From: Rickettsiales bacterium | Lineage (GTDB): Bacteria; Pseudomonadota; Alphaproteobacteria; Rickettsiales; UBA998 | DNA length: 64,000 nucleotides | Reading direction: 5' to 3' | Assembly: GCA_028279475.1 (NCBI GenBank) | Contig: JANQNR010000002.1 | Span: forward strand, 1 to 64,000 | In this document: positions 41,367-51,153 of the stretch, in pieces | Numbering within the stretch: position 1 is the stretch's first letter | Layout: the number at the start of each line of letters is the position of its first letter | Notes under the pieces: generated by a model | What the model saw: only the letters and a program-made list of their open reading frames with translations | Database searches by the model: none | Told to the model about the DNA's origin: nothing | Position numbers and translations under genes: made by a program

Positions 41367-42113
41367 ATGCCTATGTACACTGCGCTAACCAACCTGCTGT
41401 TTCCACCTGCTTGCATGGTCTGTCACGTGCCGGTCAGTCGTGTCGGGACATTGTGCGTCGATTGCTTTTCCAGTATGCAGATGATTTCCACGCCCTGCTG
41501 TCATCAATGCGGCCATCCGTTTGCGTATGAGGTGGAGCATTTAAGCCGCTGTGACGTGTGTTTGCATACCAATCCCCCCTACGATGCCGCCCGCGCCATC
41601 TGGCACTATGATGACGCCTCGTCCCGGCTCATCAAGCAACTCAAATTCGCCGACAAAACCCAATTAGCGCCCTATCTTGCCCAATTAATGCAGGGCTGCG
41701 GCAGCGCATTACTGGAAACTGCCACCCTGATGGCACCGGTACCACTGCACCGCAAGCGGCTACACGACCGGCGCTATAATCAGGCGATGCTGTTGGCCGC
41801 GCCACTGGCACAGGCGACGGACGTACCGCTCATCCCCGACCTGCTCACCCGCACCCGACACACCATGCCGCAAACACGGCTGCGTTTCGCCGAGCGTCAG
41901 CGCAATGTCGAAGGATTGTTTGCTATTCCTGCACACCATGTCGCGCAGGTTAAGGGAGCGCGTATCCTGTTGATTGATGATGTCATGACGACGGGTGCCA
42001 CCGTCTCTGCCTGTGCAGAGACGTTAAAGGCACATGGCGCCACATGGGTCGGCGTGTTGACCCTGGCTCGGCGGGTGAAAGACGTAGGATGGGAGGAGGT
42101 AGAGGCAGCCTGA
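41367..42113 (+). CDS. comF: ComF family phosphoribosyltransferase-like protein
   Basis: Zn-cysteine pairs CMVCHVPV...CHQCGHPF...CDVC; VKGARILLIDDVMTTGATVSAC; start at MPMYTALTNLL. Confidence 0.92.
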   Translation: MPMYTALTNLLFPPACMVCHVPVSRVGTLCVDCFSSMQMISTPCCHQCGHPFAYEVEHLSRCDVCLHTNPPYDAARAIWHYDDASSRLIKQLKFADKTQLAPYLAQLMQGCGSALLETATLMAPVPLHRKRLHDRRYNQAMLLAAPLAQATDVPLIPDLLTRTRHTMPQTRLRFAERQRNVEGLFAIPAHHVAQVKGARILLIDDVMTTGATVSACAETLKAHGATWVGVLTLARRVKDVGWEEVEAA

Positions 42114-42135
42114 CAATGGGTGGGCTGTTGCGCTC

Positions 42136-42236
42136 GTCATTCCGGACAAGCCGCAGGCGCGATCCGGAATCCATCTATCAATGAGCAAGAATCCCGATGG
42201 ATTCCGGGTCTTCGCTTCCGCTACGCCCGGAATGAC
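42136..42236. repeat. GTCATTCCGG-type palindromic element (family B), un-nested copy
   Basis: GTCATTCCGGACAAGCCGCAGGCGCGATCCGGAATCCATC...GATTCCGGGTCTTCGCTTCCGCTACGCCCGGAATGAC. Confidence 0.85.
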
Positions 42237-42363
42237 GGAGTTTGTTAATTCCATTAAGCAAACCCACGATGCTCTGTTAATTTTTCTTTAACGATTGGTT
42301 TTGTTGTGCTACAATGAAGGCCACACTTATTGTACACCCTTTAGTTTTTTAAAGGAGTTCCTT

Positions 42364-42759
42364 ATGTCTTTTGTATCTGAGCCTACTGACGTTTTCAAAA
42401 ATCTTGTGACAGGGTTGGGTGAATATAACCTATTAGACCAAGTCATGGAAAGAGAACTCAAATACCTTGGTATTTCAGAGCAAGATCTTGCAGGGTTTCC
42501 TGAAGTGTATCTGTATGATAAGCTAGATGAAGACACGCGACGGAAAGTCTCCTTTATTGATGATGACTTTTACATGTTTCCAATCTATGAGTCAGAAGAT
42601 GAAATAGGTGGAAGACCCAAAGTTGTGTGCAGTTGTATTGTGGAAGGTAAAAATGTCTCTCACATGGAAATTGCTCGTATCTTTGACAATGGAGAAAGTT
42701 TCAGCATGAATTACAACCCTGATACAAGGGAAATAATTGGTGTAGAAACAGAAATTTAG
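42364..42759 (+). CDS. Hypothetical acidic protein, 131 aa
   Basis: AAAGGAG SD; ORF starts MSFVSEPTDVFKNLV; no family recognised. Confidence 0.7.
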   Translation: MSFVSEPTDVFKNLVTGLGEYNLLDQVMERELKYLGISEQDLAGFPEVYLYDKLDEDTRRKVSFIDDDFYMFPIYESEDEIGGRPKVVCSCIVEGKNVSHMEIARIFDNGESFSMNYNPDTREIIGVETEI

Positions 42760-42766
42760 TCTTTAT

Positions 42767-42797
42767 CCCCCATCGCCATCCGGCGCATGGGGGCATT
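42767..42797 (+). terminator. Probable terminator of the 42364 gene
   Basis: CCCCCATcgccatccggcgcATGGGGGcatttctt. Confidence 0.6.
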
Positions 42798-42878
42798 TCT
42801 TATGTCCTCATTTTTTGTTGCTCAACGCAGCAAATTAATGATGGAAGCGGTTCAATTTTCCTGTAACCTGCCGTTGTT

Positions 42879-45575
42879 ATGACAGCTACTGCCCTTCTTG
42901 ACACTGCCCCTACCCGCACGAAATCTACTAAAAAAGCTGAGAAAGTCCCGCCGGGGATGCAGCAATATCTGGACATCAAGCAGCATTATCCGGACATGCT
43001 GCTGTTCTACCGGATGGGCGATTTCTATGAATTATTCTTCGATGATGCGCTGGAAGCGGCTGCATTACTGGACATTGCCCTGACCAAACGCGGGTTACTG
43101 CGCGGGGAACCCATTCCCATGTGTGGCGTGCCCTACCATTCGGCAGAACCGTATCTGCAACGCCTGATCGCGTCTGGGAGAAAAGTCGCTATTTGCGAGC
43201 AACTGGAAACACCCGAAGAGGCGAAAAAACGTGGCTATAAGGCAGTGGTGCGACGTGATGTGGTGCGCATCGTCACCCCCGGTACGGTTACGGAAGAAGC
43301 TTTACTCACCCCGAACCAGCCGAACTATCTGCTCTCCATTGCTCAGGCAACCGACGGGCTCAGCCTCGCCTGGGTGGATATTTCCACCGGAGAATTCGGC
43401 ACGATGGAAACCTCACCTGCGTCGCTAGCGGCGGATCTGGCACGGTTCCAGGCCAGCGAAGTCGTAGTGCCGGAATCGTTGCAAGGCAATCCTGACATTC
43501 GCACGGCGCTGGAAGAATATCAAAAGCGTGTCAGCCTGTTACCCGACGCACAGGCAGACAGCGCCCACGCCAAGCGCAAATTGCAGGAATATTATGACAC
43601 CATCAGTTTAAGCGCCTGGGGCGATTTCAGCCGTGCCGACATCACCGCCTGCGGCATGCTATGCGACTATATCCGTGTCACGCAGAAGGACGCCACTCCG
43701 CGTCTCGATCCACCTCGCAAACATGCCGCCACCCATTTGATGCAACTCGATGCTGCCACGCACCGCAATCTGGAACTGACCCAGACACTTTCCGGAGAGC
43801 GGCAGGGCAGCCTGATTGCGGTGCTGGATAATACGGTCACCGCTGCCGGTGGGCGTATGCTAGGGACGCGCCTGAATCAGCCGCTGGCCAATATCTCACT
43901 AATTCAGGATCGCCTGGAGGCGGTCGGCTGGGCAGTGCGCTATGATGGGCGCGACGCGCTACGAGCGCAACTGCGTGAATGTCCGGATCTGGAACGCGCA
44001 CTCGGACGGCTGCATGTCGGGCGTGGCGGTCCCCGCGACATGGTGACTATCATGAACGGGTTGGTGCTGGCCACCTCCATCTATGGCCAGTTACGGGCAC
44101 TGGTATCCGACGCCCTGCCGCTACCGGCTGAAATCACCACCCTGATGGAAGGGCTGAGCGATTACTCTCCGCTGACCGAAGAACTTTCCCGAGCATTGAA
44201 GGAAGAACCGCCGATGCTGGCGCGCGACGGTAATTTCATTGAGGCCGGCTACCACCCGGCACTGGATGAATTCCGATCACTGCGCGATGAGTCACGCCGC
44301 ATCATTGCGTCGATGCAGAATGAGTATATCAAGCAAAGCGGCATTAACTCGCTGAAGATCAAGCATAACAATGTGCTGGGCTATTTCATTGAAATCACAC
44401 GCCGTCATGAGGCGCAGGCACCGCAGGAGTTCATCCACCGCCAGACCATGAAAGATGCGCTGCGCTATACCACCGTAGCGCTGGGAGAAACCGAACAAAA
44501 AATCTTGCGTGCTTCTGATCAGGCGTTGAAGCTGGAACTGGAACTCTATGATGCGCTGCTCGAAAAGATTCAGGCAGAAAGCGGACGTATCATCGCCACG
44601 GCGCGCTCGCTGGCCATGCTGGACGTGTATACGTCACTGGCTGATATGGCCATTAAACGCGACTATTGCTGCCCGGAAGTTGACCAATCCCTGACCTTCG
44701 ACATTCGGCAGGGGCGGCACCCGGTGGTCGAGCATTTTCTGGAAAAAGACGCCAATGCCCGCTTTATCGGTAATCGTTGTCAGCTACATGAGGACGAACG
44801 TCTATGGTTGTTGACTGGACCGAACATGGCGGGGAAGAGCACCTTCCTGCGCCAGAATGCCCTCATTGCCCTGATGGCACAAATGGGTAGTTACGTGCCA
44901 GCAGAAAGCGCCCATATCGGTGCAGTGGATAAATTATTCAGCCGTGTGGGCGCCGCCGACGATCTGGCGCGCGGACAATCCACCTTCATGGTGGAAATGG
45001 TCGAAACCGCTGCCATCCTAAACCAGGCAACGGCGCGCTCACTGGTGATCCTCGATGAAGTTGGGCGTGGTACGGCGACCTATGATGGCGTTTCTATCGC
45101 CTGGGCAACGGCAGAGCATTTGCACAATGAAGTGCGCTGTCGGGGATTGTTTGCCACGCACTACCATGAACTGACGCATTTGTCCGAAACGCTCCCGGCG
45201 CTGGCCTGCTACACAATGCGCGTGAAGGAGTGGAAAGGCGACGTGGTGTTTTTGCATGAGGTCATGGCCGGGACCGCCGATCGTTCTTACGGCATTCATG
45301 TTGCGCGACTGGCCGGGTTGCCCGACGCCGTACTGGCGCGTGCCCGCACCATTCTCAAAACGCTGGAAGACTCGGAGCACAGCCCGGTACGCGCCTTGAC
45401 CGCCGGGGCGCTCCCCCTGTTCCAGCAACCGGAACCATCATCCGGCGGTATGGAGGATGCGCCGGGGCATCCGATATTCGCCTATTTGCAGGAGACCGAC
45501 CCGGATAGCCTCACACCTAAAGACGCGCTGGAACTGGTCTATACCTTGCAGGCGTTGGCGAAAGATACGCCCTAA
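42879..45575 (+). CDS. mutS: DNA mismatch repair protein MutS
   Basis: [44 protein letters not shown]. Confidence 0.98.
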   Translation: MTATALLDTAPTRTKSTKKAEKVPPGMQQYLDIKQHYPDMLLFYRMGDFYELFFDDALEAAALLDIALTKRGLLRGEPIPMCGVPYHSAEPYLQRLIASGRKVAICEQLETPEEAKKRGYKAVVRRDVVRIVTPGTVTEEALLTPNQPNYLLSIAQATDGLSLAWVDISTGEFGTMETSPASLAADLARFQASEVVVPESLQGNPDIRTALEEYQKRVSLLPDAQADSAHAKRKLQEYYDTISLSAWGDFSRADITACGMLCDYIRVTQKDATPRLDPPRKHAATHLMQLDAATHRNLELTQTLSGERQGSLIAVLDNTVTAAGGRMLGTRLNQPLANISLIQDRLEAVGWAVRYDGRDALRAQLRECPDLERALGRLHVGRGGPRDMVTIMNGLVLATSIYGQLRALVSDALPLPAEITTLMEGLSDYSPLTEELSRALKEEPPMLARDGNFIEAGYHPALDEFRSLRDESRRIIASMQNEYIKQSGINSLKIKHNNVLGYFIEITRRHEAQAPQEFIHRQTMKDALRYTTVALGETEQKILRASDQALKLELELYDALLEKIQAESGRIIATARSLAMLDVYTSLADMAIKRDYCCPEVDQSLTFDIRQGRHPVVEHFLEKDANARFIGNRCQLHEDERLWLLTGPNMAGKSTFLRQNALIALMAQMGSYVPAESAHIGAVDKLFSRVGAADDLARGQSTFMVEMVETAAILNQATARSLVILDEVGRGTATYDGVSIAWATAEHLHNEVRCRGLFATHYHELTHLSETLPALACYTMRVKEWKGDVVFLHEVMAGTADRSYGIHVARLAGLPDAVLARARTILKTLEDSEHSPVRALTAGALPLFQQPEPSSGGMEDAPGHPIFAYLQETDPDSLTPKDALELVYTLQALAKDTP

Positions 45576-45580
45576 TCCCT

Positions 45581-46681
45581 ATGGTCGCGCTCGATGATAC
45601 GGCTCTGATGCACTACGCGCTGCGTCTGGCACAGCGAGGGCTGGGACGCACAGCGGAGAATCCGACCGTCGGGTGCGTGATTGTAAAGGATGGGCGAATG
45701 GTCGGTCAGGGTTGGACGCAACCGGGTGGCCGTCCTCATGCGGAAACCGAGGCATTGGCCTCTGCTGGATCGCTCGCGAACGGTGCAACCGCCTATGTTA
45801 CACTAGAGCCTTGCGCCCATCACGGCCGAACCCCTCCTTGCACCGAAGCGCTGATACAGGCCGGTATCCGGCGTGTGGTGATCGGCTGTACGGATACCGA
45901 TCCACGCGTCAGCGGGCAGGGGATTGCCCGCTTACAGCATGCAGGCATGGAGCTTGTGGCTGGTGTTTGTGAGGCTGAGGCACGGCAACTCAATGCCGGG
46001 TTCTTCCGCCGCCTGTCGGAAGGATTACCGGAGATCAGCGTCAAAATTGCCACCTCCCTGGATGAAAAAATCACCACGGGTGATCCGGCAAACCCGTGGA
46101 TTACCAACACACATTCCCGTGCTTACGGTCATCTGTTACGCGCGCAGCATCAGGCGATTGTGACGGGCATCGGAACCGTACTGGCCGATGATCCGCGCCT
46201 CACCTGCCGCTTGCCTGGCTTAGAAGATGCTTCCCCTGTGCGGGTGGTGCTAGACCGGCAGTTGCGCCTACCGGAAGACGCTGCATTGATACGCACCGCG
46301 CCGGAGGTGCCGCTTTGGATCATTACTTCGCCGGAGCAGGTAAAGAGCCAGAAAGCAACGCGATTGGAGGAATTAGGAGTTACATTGTTTGCACTAAACG
46401 AAGAAGATTTCACTTCGGCTATGCACCTACTCGCTGAACGTGGCATTCACCGGGTGCTGATTGAAGGCGGACAGGCACTGACCACCGCCGCGCTGGCCTC
46501 AGGTGTTGCCAATCATCTCTACTGGTTTCAGGCACCGCATACCATCGGCAACGCCGGGTTGCCGGCACTGACGGACTGGCAATCTCTTATGTGTTGGCAG
46601 AGCCAAGAGGATGCCCACACTGCCCGCCTCCCCCTCGGTGAGGATGTACTGTGGCACACGAACTTCAATCTTGATACGTAA
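45581..46681 (+). CDS. ribD: Riboflavin biosynthesis deaminase/reductase RibD
   Basis: HAETEALASAG...TLEPCAHHGRTPPCTEALIQAGIRRVVIG; reductase domain. Confidence 0.96.
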   Translation: MVALDDTALMHYALRLAQRGLGRTAENPTVGCVIVKDGRMVGQGWTQPGGRPHAETEALASAGSLANGATAYVTLEPCAHHGRTPPCTEALIQAGIRRVVIGCTDTDPRVSGQGIARLQHAGMELVAGVCEAEARQLNAGFFRRLSEGLPEISVKIATSLDEKITTGDPANPWITNTHSRAYGHLLRAQHQAIVTGIGTVLADDPRLTCRLPGLEDASPVRVVLDRQLRLPEDAALIRTAPEVPLWIITSPEQVKSQKATRLEELGVTLFALNEEDFTSAMHLLAERGIHRVLIEGGQALTTAALASGVANHLYWFQAPHTIGNAGLPALTDWQSLMCWQSQEDAHTARLPLGEDVLWHTNFNLDT

Positions 46682-46722
46682 ATAGGCTTTTTTTTTGTCA
46701 CCAGATTCGCTACTGCTACGGC

Positions 46723-47568
46723 ATGTTTACCGGGATTATTACTGATATTGGGCTGATTCGCACCATTGAGGACGATGGCGCAGTGCGACGGATGGTGATT
46801 GGCTCCTCCTATCCGGCGGAAAGCATCGCCATCGGTGCGTCGATTGCCCATGATGGCTGCTGCCTGACGGTCACCGATAAGGGCACCGACGCGGACGGGC
46901 ACTGGCACGCGGTCGATGTCTCCTCGCAAACGCTCTCCTGCACGACGCTGGGCACATGGCAGGCGGGTCAGCGTGTCAATCTGGAACGCGCCTTGAAGGC
47001 CGGGGACGAACTGGGCGGGCATCTGGTCAGCGGCCATGTTGACGGCGTGGCGACGATCGCCGCTATCCGCCCGGAAGGTGAGAGCATCCATTACACCATC
47101 GACGCCCCCGCTGCCCTCGCTCCCTTCATCGCCGCCAAAGGTTCCGTAGCGCTGGATGGCGTATCGCTGACTGTCACTGATGTTGCCCACTCCCCCCTTG
47201 CGGGGGAGTCCAAGAGGACGGAGTCCGATTGGGTGGGGGGTAAACCTCTCTCTTTGGGAGAGGTCGACGAACAGCGTGAGCCGGGTGAGGGCTCCTTAGT
47301 TACTGATAGAAGCCCTCACCCTAACCCTCTCCCAGAGAGAGAGGGAACTACCCCCACCGAATCGCCTACGGCTCTTCGACTCCCCCGCAAGGGGGGAGTG
47401 GGTGTCCAATTCCATATCACCCTCATCCCCCACACAATCCACGCCACGACGTGGGGTAACAAGCAGACCGGCGACCAACTCAACCTCGAAGTGGATCAGC
47501 TGGCACGTTATGTCCTGCGCGCCAGAGAATGCGGGGTGACTATGCCTTCTTTCTCAAGTTATAATTGA
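46723..47568 (+). CDS. ribE: Riboflavin synthase (alpha type) carrying an in-frame ~72-aa insert encoded by a palindromic repeat
   Basis: MFTGIITDIGLIRTIE; duplicated lumazine-binding fold; second half interrupted between ...TVTDVA and VQFHITLIPHTIHATT. Confidence 0.95.
   Translation: MFTGIITDIGLIRTIEDDGAVRRMVIGSSYPAESIAIGASIAHDGCCLTVTDKGTDADGHWHAVDVSSQTLSCTTLGTWQAGQRVNLERALKAGDELGGHLVSGHVDGVATIAAIRPEGESIHYTIDAPAALAPFIAAKGSVALDGVSLTVTDVAHSPLAGESKRTESDWVGGKPLSLGEVDEQREPGEGSLVTDRSPHPNPLPEREGTTPTESPTALRLPRKGGVGVQFHITLIPHTIHATTWGNKQTGDQLNLEVDQLARYVLRARECGVTMPSFSSYN
47186..47402. repeat. Palindromic element (family A) with nested inner palindrome, inserted inside ribE coding sequence
   Basis: CCCACTCCCCCCTTGCGGGGGAGTC...GACTCCCCCGCAAGGGGGGAGTGGG; inner palindrome about 47241-47350 (CCTCTCTCTTTGGGAGAGG...CCCTCTCCCAGAGAGAGAGGG). 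Confidence 0.92.
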
Positions 47569-47828
47569 TTGATAGGAGCAAAGAACTCCTGGATCAATTG
47601 CTGCACATGCTCCGGCGGCGTGTGACCTTTTCCACTAGCAAGCACCTGCCCTTCATTACCAAGATTCACTGGCAAACCACTCGAAAGCTTGTTTTCCAAT
47701 GCATCCACCTTGCTTTTATTCAGCATCAGATACACATAAAACGGCTGCGCCTGATCATTCGTCGCAGCGATCAATAGCACAGTGAACTTCTTACTATCCA
47801 GAATATGCTGTATGGCTGTGTTACTCAT
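47559..47828 (-). CDS. Hypothetical protein, 89 aa
   Basis: ATGA start/stop overlap with the upstream ORF; no family recognised. Confidence 0.6.
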   Translation of the reverse strand: MSNTAIQHILDSKKFTVLLIAATNDQAQPFYVYLMLNKSKVDALENKLSSGLPVNLGNEGQVLASGKGHTPPEHVQQLIQEFFAPINQL

Positions 47829-48214
47829 CCTATACTTCGTCCCTCAGATTGTTGTTGCTGTGCTTCCCTTTCGGCAAAGTCTCTCACAGATTGTGCCAAT
47901 TGTTGCTCCGCGGATGGCAACGCAGGTTGTGGTTCTGGTTGCTCCGGTTTTGCAGATTTCATGGTGACTGGTTCCGGTGTCTTCATAGGTATTTGAACCT
48001 CTTCGGGGTCAACATCGACCGGTGCCTCGACGCCCTGTTGTTTAAAAAGCGCCGCTATGTTCGCAAGATCACCCTGCACTTCAGGAGACATGCGCTCAAT
48101 AGGATTACCGTCTGTGGTCAACGACACCGTAGAATCAACAAGCGATACTTCGGATACATCCGTAACATTAACCGGCGCGATCTCTGAACCAGCATCATCT
48201 TTATTATTTTCCAT
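47825..48214 (-). CDS. Hypothetical acidic/Q-rich protein, 129 aa
   Basis: MENNKDDAGSEIAPVNVTDV...; start moved to 48214. Confidence 0.6.
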   Translation of the reverse strand: MENNKDDAGSEIAPVNVTDVSEVSLVDSTVSLTTDGNPIERMSPEVQGDLANIAALFKQQGVEAPVDVDPEEVQIPMKTPEPVTMKSAKPEQPEPQPALPSAEQQLAQSVRDFAEREAQQQQSEGRSIG

Positions 48215-48275
48215 GGAAAAGACTCTACCATACGAGTATGAACATAATATTACGATAACGAATCCCTCATCCCTC

Positions 48276-49376
48276 ATGCCCAATCCCTCACCAACCCTCA
48301 CCCCCATCGATACGATCCTCGACGACGCCCGCGCTGGGAAAATGTTCATCCTCGTCGATGACGAAGACCGGGAGAATGAAGGCGATCTGGTCATCCCGGC
48401 ACAGTTCGCCGATGCACAGGCCGTCAATTTCATGGCGATGCATGGGCGCGGGCTGATCTGCCTGCCGCTGGAAACCGCGCAGGTGCGCCGCCTCGGCCTG
48501 CCCCCCATGGCACGGCATAACGGCTCACGCCACGAAACCGCCTTCACCGTATCGATCGAAGCGCGCGAGGGCATCACCACCGGCATTTCCGCCGCCGACC
48601 GCGCCTGTACCATTGCGGTGGCCATCGACCCCGACGCCCGCCCCGACGCCATCGTATCCCCCGGCCATGTCTTCCCGCTCGAGGCCCGTGACGGGGGGGT
48701 GCTAGTACGCGCCGGACATACCGAGGCTGCTGTGGACATTGCCCGCCTCGCCGGACTCACCCCCGCCGGGGTCATCTGCGAAATTATGAATGATGATGGC
48801 GAGATGGCACGCCTGCCCGATCTGCTGACCTTCGCCGACACACACGGGCTGCATGTCGCCTCCATCGCCGACCTCATCGCCTGGCGCCGTCAGCGCGAAC
48901 GGCTGGTGGAACGCACCCACACGACCGAGTTCCGCAGCCATCATGGCGGCGCATTCATCCTGCATGTCTATACGACGGCGCTGGAATATGCCGAGCATAT
49001 CGCGCTGGTCAAAGGCGATCTGTCCACGCAGGATGCCCCGTTGGTGCGCATGCACGCGCTGGATGTGCTCTCCGACGTATTGGGCGACGCCGACCACCCG
49101 CGTAGCGGCGATTTGCATCGTGCCATGCAGGTAATCGAACGTGCAGGTGCCGGGGTTGTGGTGCTGCTGCGTGCGCCCCGCCGTGACGCACTCTCCAGCC
49201 GGGTCGCAGCTGAGAACCAAGGAACAAAGGATTTACGGGAATACGGCATTGGTGCCCAGATTCTTCAGGATTTAGGCATCACCCGGATGCGCCTTCTCAC
49301 CAACCACCCCAAGCAAATCGTCGGGCTGGACGGCTACGGGCTGGAGATCGTCGGATATGAGGGGTTGAGCACATGA
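48276..49376 (+). CDS. RibBA-type protein: DHBP synthase plus GTP cyclohydrolase II-like domain lacking the zinc-site cysteines
   Basis: DDEDRENEGDLVIPAQFA; HTEAAVDIARLAGLTPAGVICEIMNDDGEMAR; C-terminal domain RMHALDVLSDVLGDADHPRSGD lacks the CxTGD...CDC signature. Confidence 0.93.
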   Translation: MPNPSPTLTPIDTILDDARAGKMFILVDDEDRENEGDLVIPAQFADAQAVNFMAMHGRGLICLPLETAQVRRLGLPPMARHNGSRHETAFTVSIEAREGITTGISAADRACTIAVAIDPDARPDAIVSPGHVFPLEARDGGVLVRAGHTEAAVDIARLAGLTPAGVICEIMNDDGEMARLPDLLTFADTHGLHVASIADLIAWRRQRERLVERTHTTEFRSHHGGAFILHVYTTALEYAEHIALVKGDLSTQDAPLVRMHALDVLSDVLGDADHPRSGDLHRAMQVIERAGAGVVVLLRAPRRDALSSRVAAENQGTKDLREYGIGAQILQDLGITRMRLLTNHPKQIVGLDGYGLEIVGYEGLST

Positions 49377-50152
49377 CAGAGCATCCACCCCTAACCCCAT
49401 TGCGTTCTCAGGAGTTGATCGTCCCACACGGATTCTTCACCCGGCAAGGCGGCGTGAGTGGGGGCATCTATGAAAGCCTTAACACCTCACCTACGTCACG
49501 CGATGCGCCGGCGGATGTTGATGAGAATCGGCACCGGGTGGCAACCTATTTCGGAGTAAAGGAACGGCAATTACTCACCTTGAAGCAAGTACATAGCGCC
49601 GAATGCATCACGGTAACGGAACCCTATGATATCCGCACCGCACCGGAGGCCGATGCGCTGGTGACCAACGTACCCAGCCTGATTCTCGGCATTCTCACGG
49701 CGGATTGCGTCCCGGTGTTGCTACATGATCCGGTGGCCGGGGTGATTGGTGCGGCGCATGCCGGATGGAAGGGTGCCTTTGCCGGCATCATTCAAAACAC
49801 GATTGCGGCGATGGAAAAGCTGGGTGCACAGCCGGAACAGATTATTGCCATATGTGGCCCATCGATTGGACAAGCAAGCTATGAAGTTGATGCAGCATTT
49901 CATGATCAGTTTTTAGAGCAATCCGACGTATGGGAGATTTTGTTTTTACCTTCACCGGAACAGCCAGGTACGCATTATCTGTTCGATAATAAAGCGTATG
50001 TCGGCTCGCAACTGGCGGGGTGCGGGGTATCGCATATCACCGTGATGCCGCAGGATACCTACGCCATGGAGGACGATTTCTTCAGCTTCCGCCGCGCTAC
50101 CCATCGCGGCGAATCCGATTACGGCCGGCAGGTCTCGGCGATTATGTTGTAA
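49373..50152 (+). CDS. pgeF: PgeF/YfiH (laccase-domain) family protein
   Basis: HGFFTRQGGVSGGIYESLN; LTADCVPVLL; GAAHAGWKGAFAGI; CGPSIGQASYEV. Confidence 0.95.
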   Translation: MTEHPPLTPLRSQELIVPHGFFTRQGGVSGGIYESLNTSPTSRDAPADVDENRHRVATYFGVKERQLLTLKQVHSAECITVTEPYDIRTAPEADALVTNVPSLILGILTADCVPVLLHDPVAGVIGAAHAGWKGAFAGIIQNTIAAMEKLGAQPEQIIAICGPSIGQASYEVDAAFHDQFLEQSDVWEILFLPSPEQPGTHYLFDNKAYVGSQLAGCGVSHITVMPQDTYAMEDDFFSFRRATHRGESDYGRQVSAIML

Positions 50153-50188
50153 AAAAAAATCCTGTGACAGGCGGCAACAGGAAAAAAG
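50151..50188 (+). terminator. Probable terminator after pgeF
   Basis: TCCTGT...ACAGGAAAAAAG. Confidence 0.4.
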
Positions 50189-50350
50189 TGGTCAATATCA
50201 TACTCCGCGTCTTCGCAAAGTCTCCTCAATGGATTCTGTTTGTACAGATCATCAATCTGGTAAGATCACAGGCAGATATTGCGTTGCACTCATTCGATGC
50301 TTGTTTGTTTTGGTAAAATATTGTAACAGTTTGCTTAATCGTTTTTTTAG

Positions 50351-50692
50351 ATGCGTGTACATATGGCATATAGAATGCTTTTTTCATCTTACATCTTGCA
50401 AGGCAAAGTTCGTGACGTTGGAGGAGGCCAAGAAACCATTCAAGGCTCTGTTATATCTTGCTATTATGCAGGAGCGTGCCTTAACCTCTGTGTCACATGT
50501 TTTGATACAGAGAATAGACTCAGAGAGATGTTGAATGTTTTCTATGGGCAAGAAACCATCATCAATATTATCGCTGTTTATGGCGTTGATCACGCCAGAG
50601 CAATCGAAGGGAAGATCATATATTTCATCCCTGACGCAGCGCAAGGAGGCATCCTCAATGCCTGGCATGAGAACGGAAAACAACTCGTATAA
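50351..50692 (+). CDS. Hypothetical protein, 113 aa
   Basis: ORF followed by a clear terminator; low GC; no family recognised. Confidence 0.55.
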   Translation: MRVHMAYRMLFSSYILQGKVRDVGGGQETIQGSVISCYYAGACLNLCVTCFDTENRLREMLNVFYGQETIINIIAVYGVDHARAIEGKIIYFIPDAAQGGILNAWHENGKQLV

Positions 50693-50727
50693 CTTCCTTT
50701 CAGTACGCTGATGGGAAGTTTTTTTTA
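50691..50727 (+). terminator. Rho-independent terminator
   Basis: AACTTCC...GGGAAGTTTTTTTT. Confidence 0.75.
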
Positions 50728-50731
50728 TGTT

Positions 50732-51148
50732 TTACACTAGCAAGTAATCCTTCAGCGCAGCCACTGCACCGATTAGCACGGCAATGCCTACCTTCCATAG
50801 TGGCGCACGGAAAAAGCCAGTAATCACCACTAAAATACTTCCCAATGGCAGGAAATGCAGCGCAGCGAGCATAAATCCGTATTTTCGGAACAATCCCTGC
50901 ATTTCTGCGAAGTCTTCTTTGCCCAGAAATGTCACCTTGTCGCGTAGACGGGCAATGGCATAGCCCAGTAGCCAGTTGAGCAGGCACCCAATCACCACAC
51001 CCACAAGCGCGATCTTCGCTGCTGCCTGAAGATCGTAGCCACCGAATAATTCCATGGCCTCTAACGTCAGGCTGGATACAAACGGCACCACCGACGCGCT
51101 GCCGATATGTTCGATCAGGAGGTCGGATGTGAAAGCACTTTGATCCAT
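50732..51148 (-). CDS. YqaA/DedA-like small membrane protein
   Basis: 138-aa multi-TM ORF with LRKYGFMLAALHFLPLGSILVVITGFFRAPLWK. Confidence 0.72.
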   Translation of the reverse strand: MDQSAFTSDLLIEHIGSASVVPFVSSLTLEAMELFGGYDLQAAAKIALVGVVIGCLLNWLLGYAIARLRDKVTFLGKEDFAEMQGLFRKYGFMLAALHFLPLGSILVVITGFFRAPLWKVGIAVLIGAVAALKDYLLV

Positions 51149-51153
51149 AGGGA

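Noticed and set aside
48215-48877. N-terminal extension of the 47825-48877 minus-strand ORF
   Set aside because: It is antisense to the well-supported ribBA coding sequence; the real start is most likely 48214.
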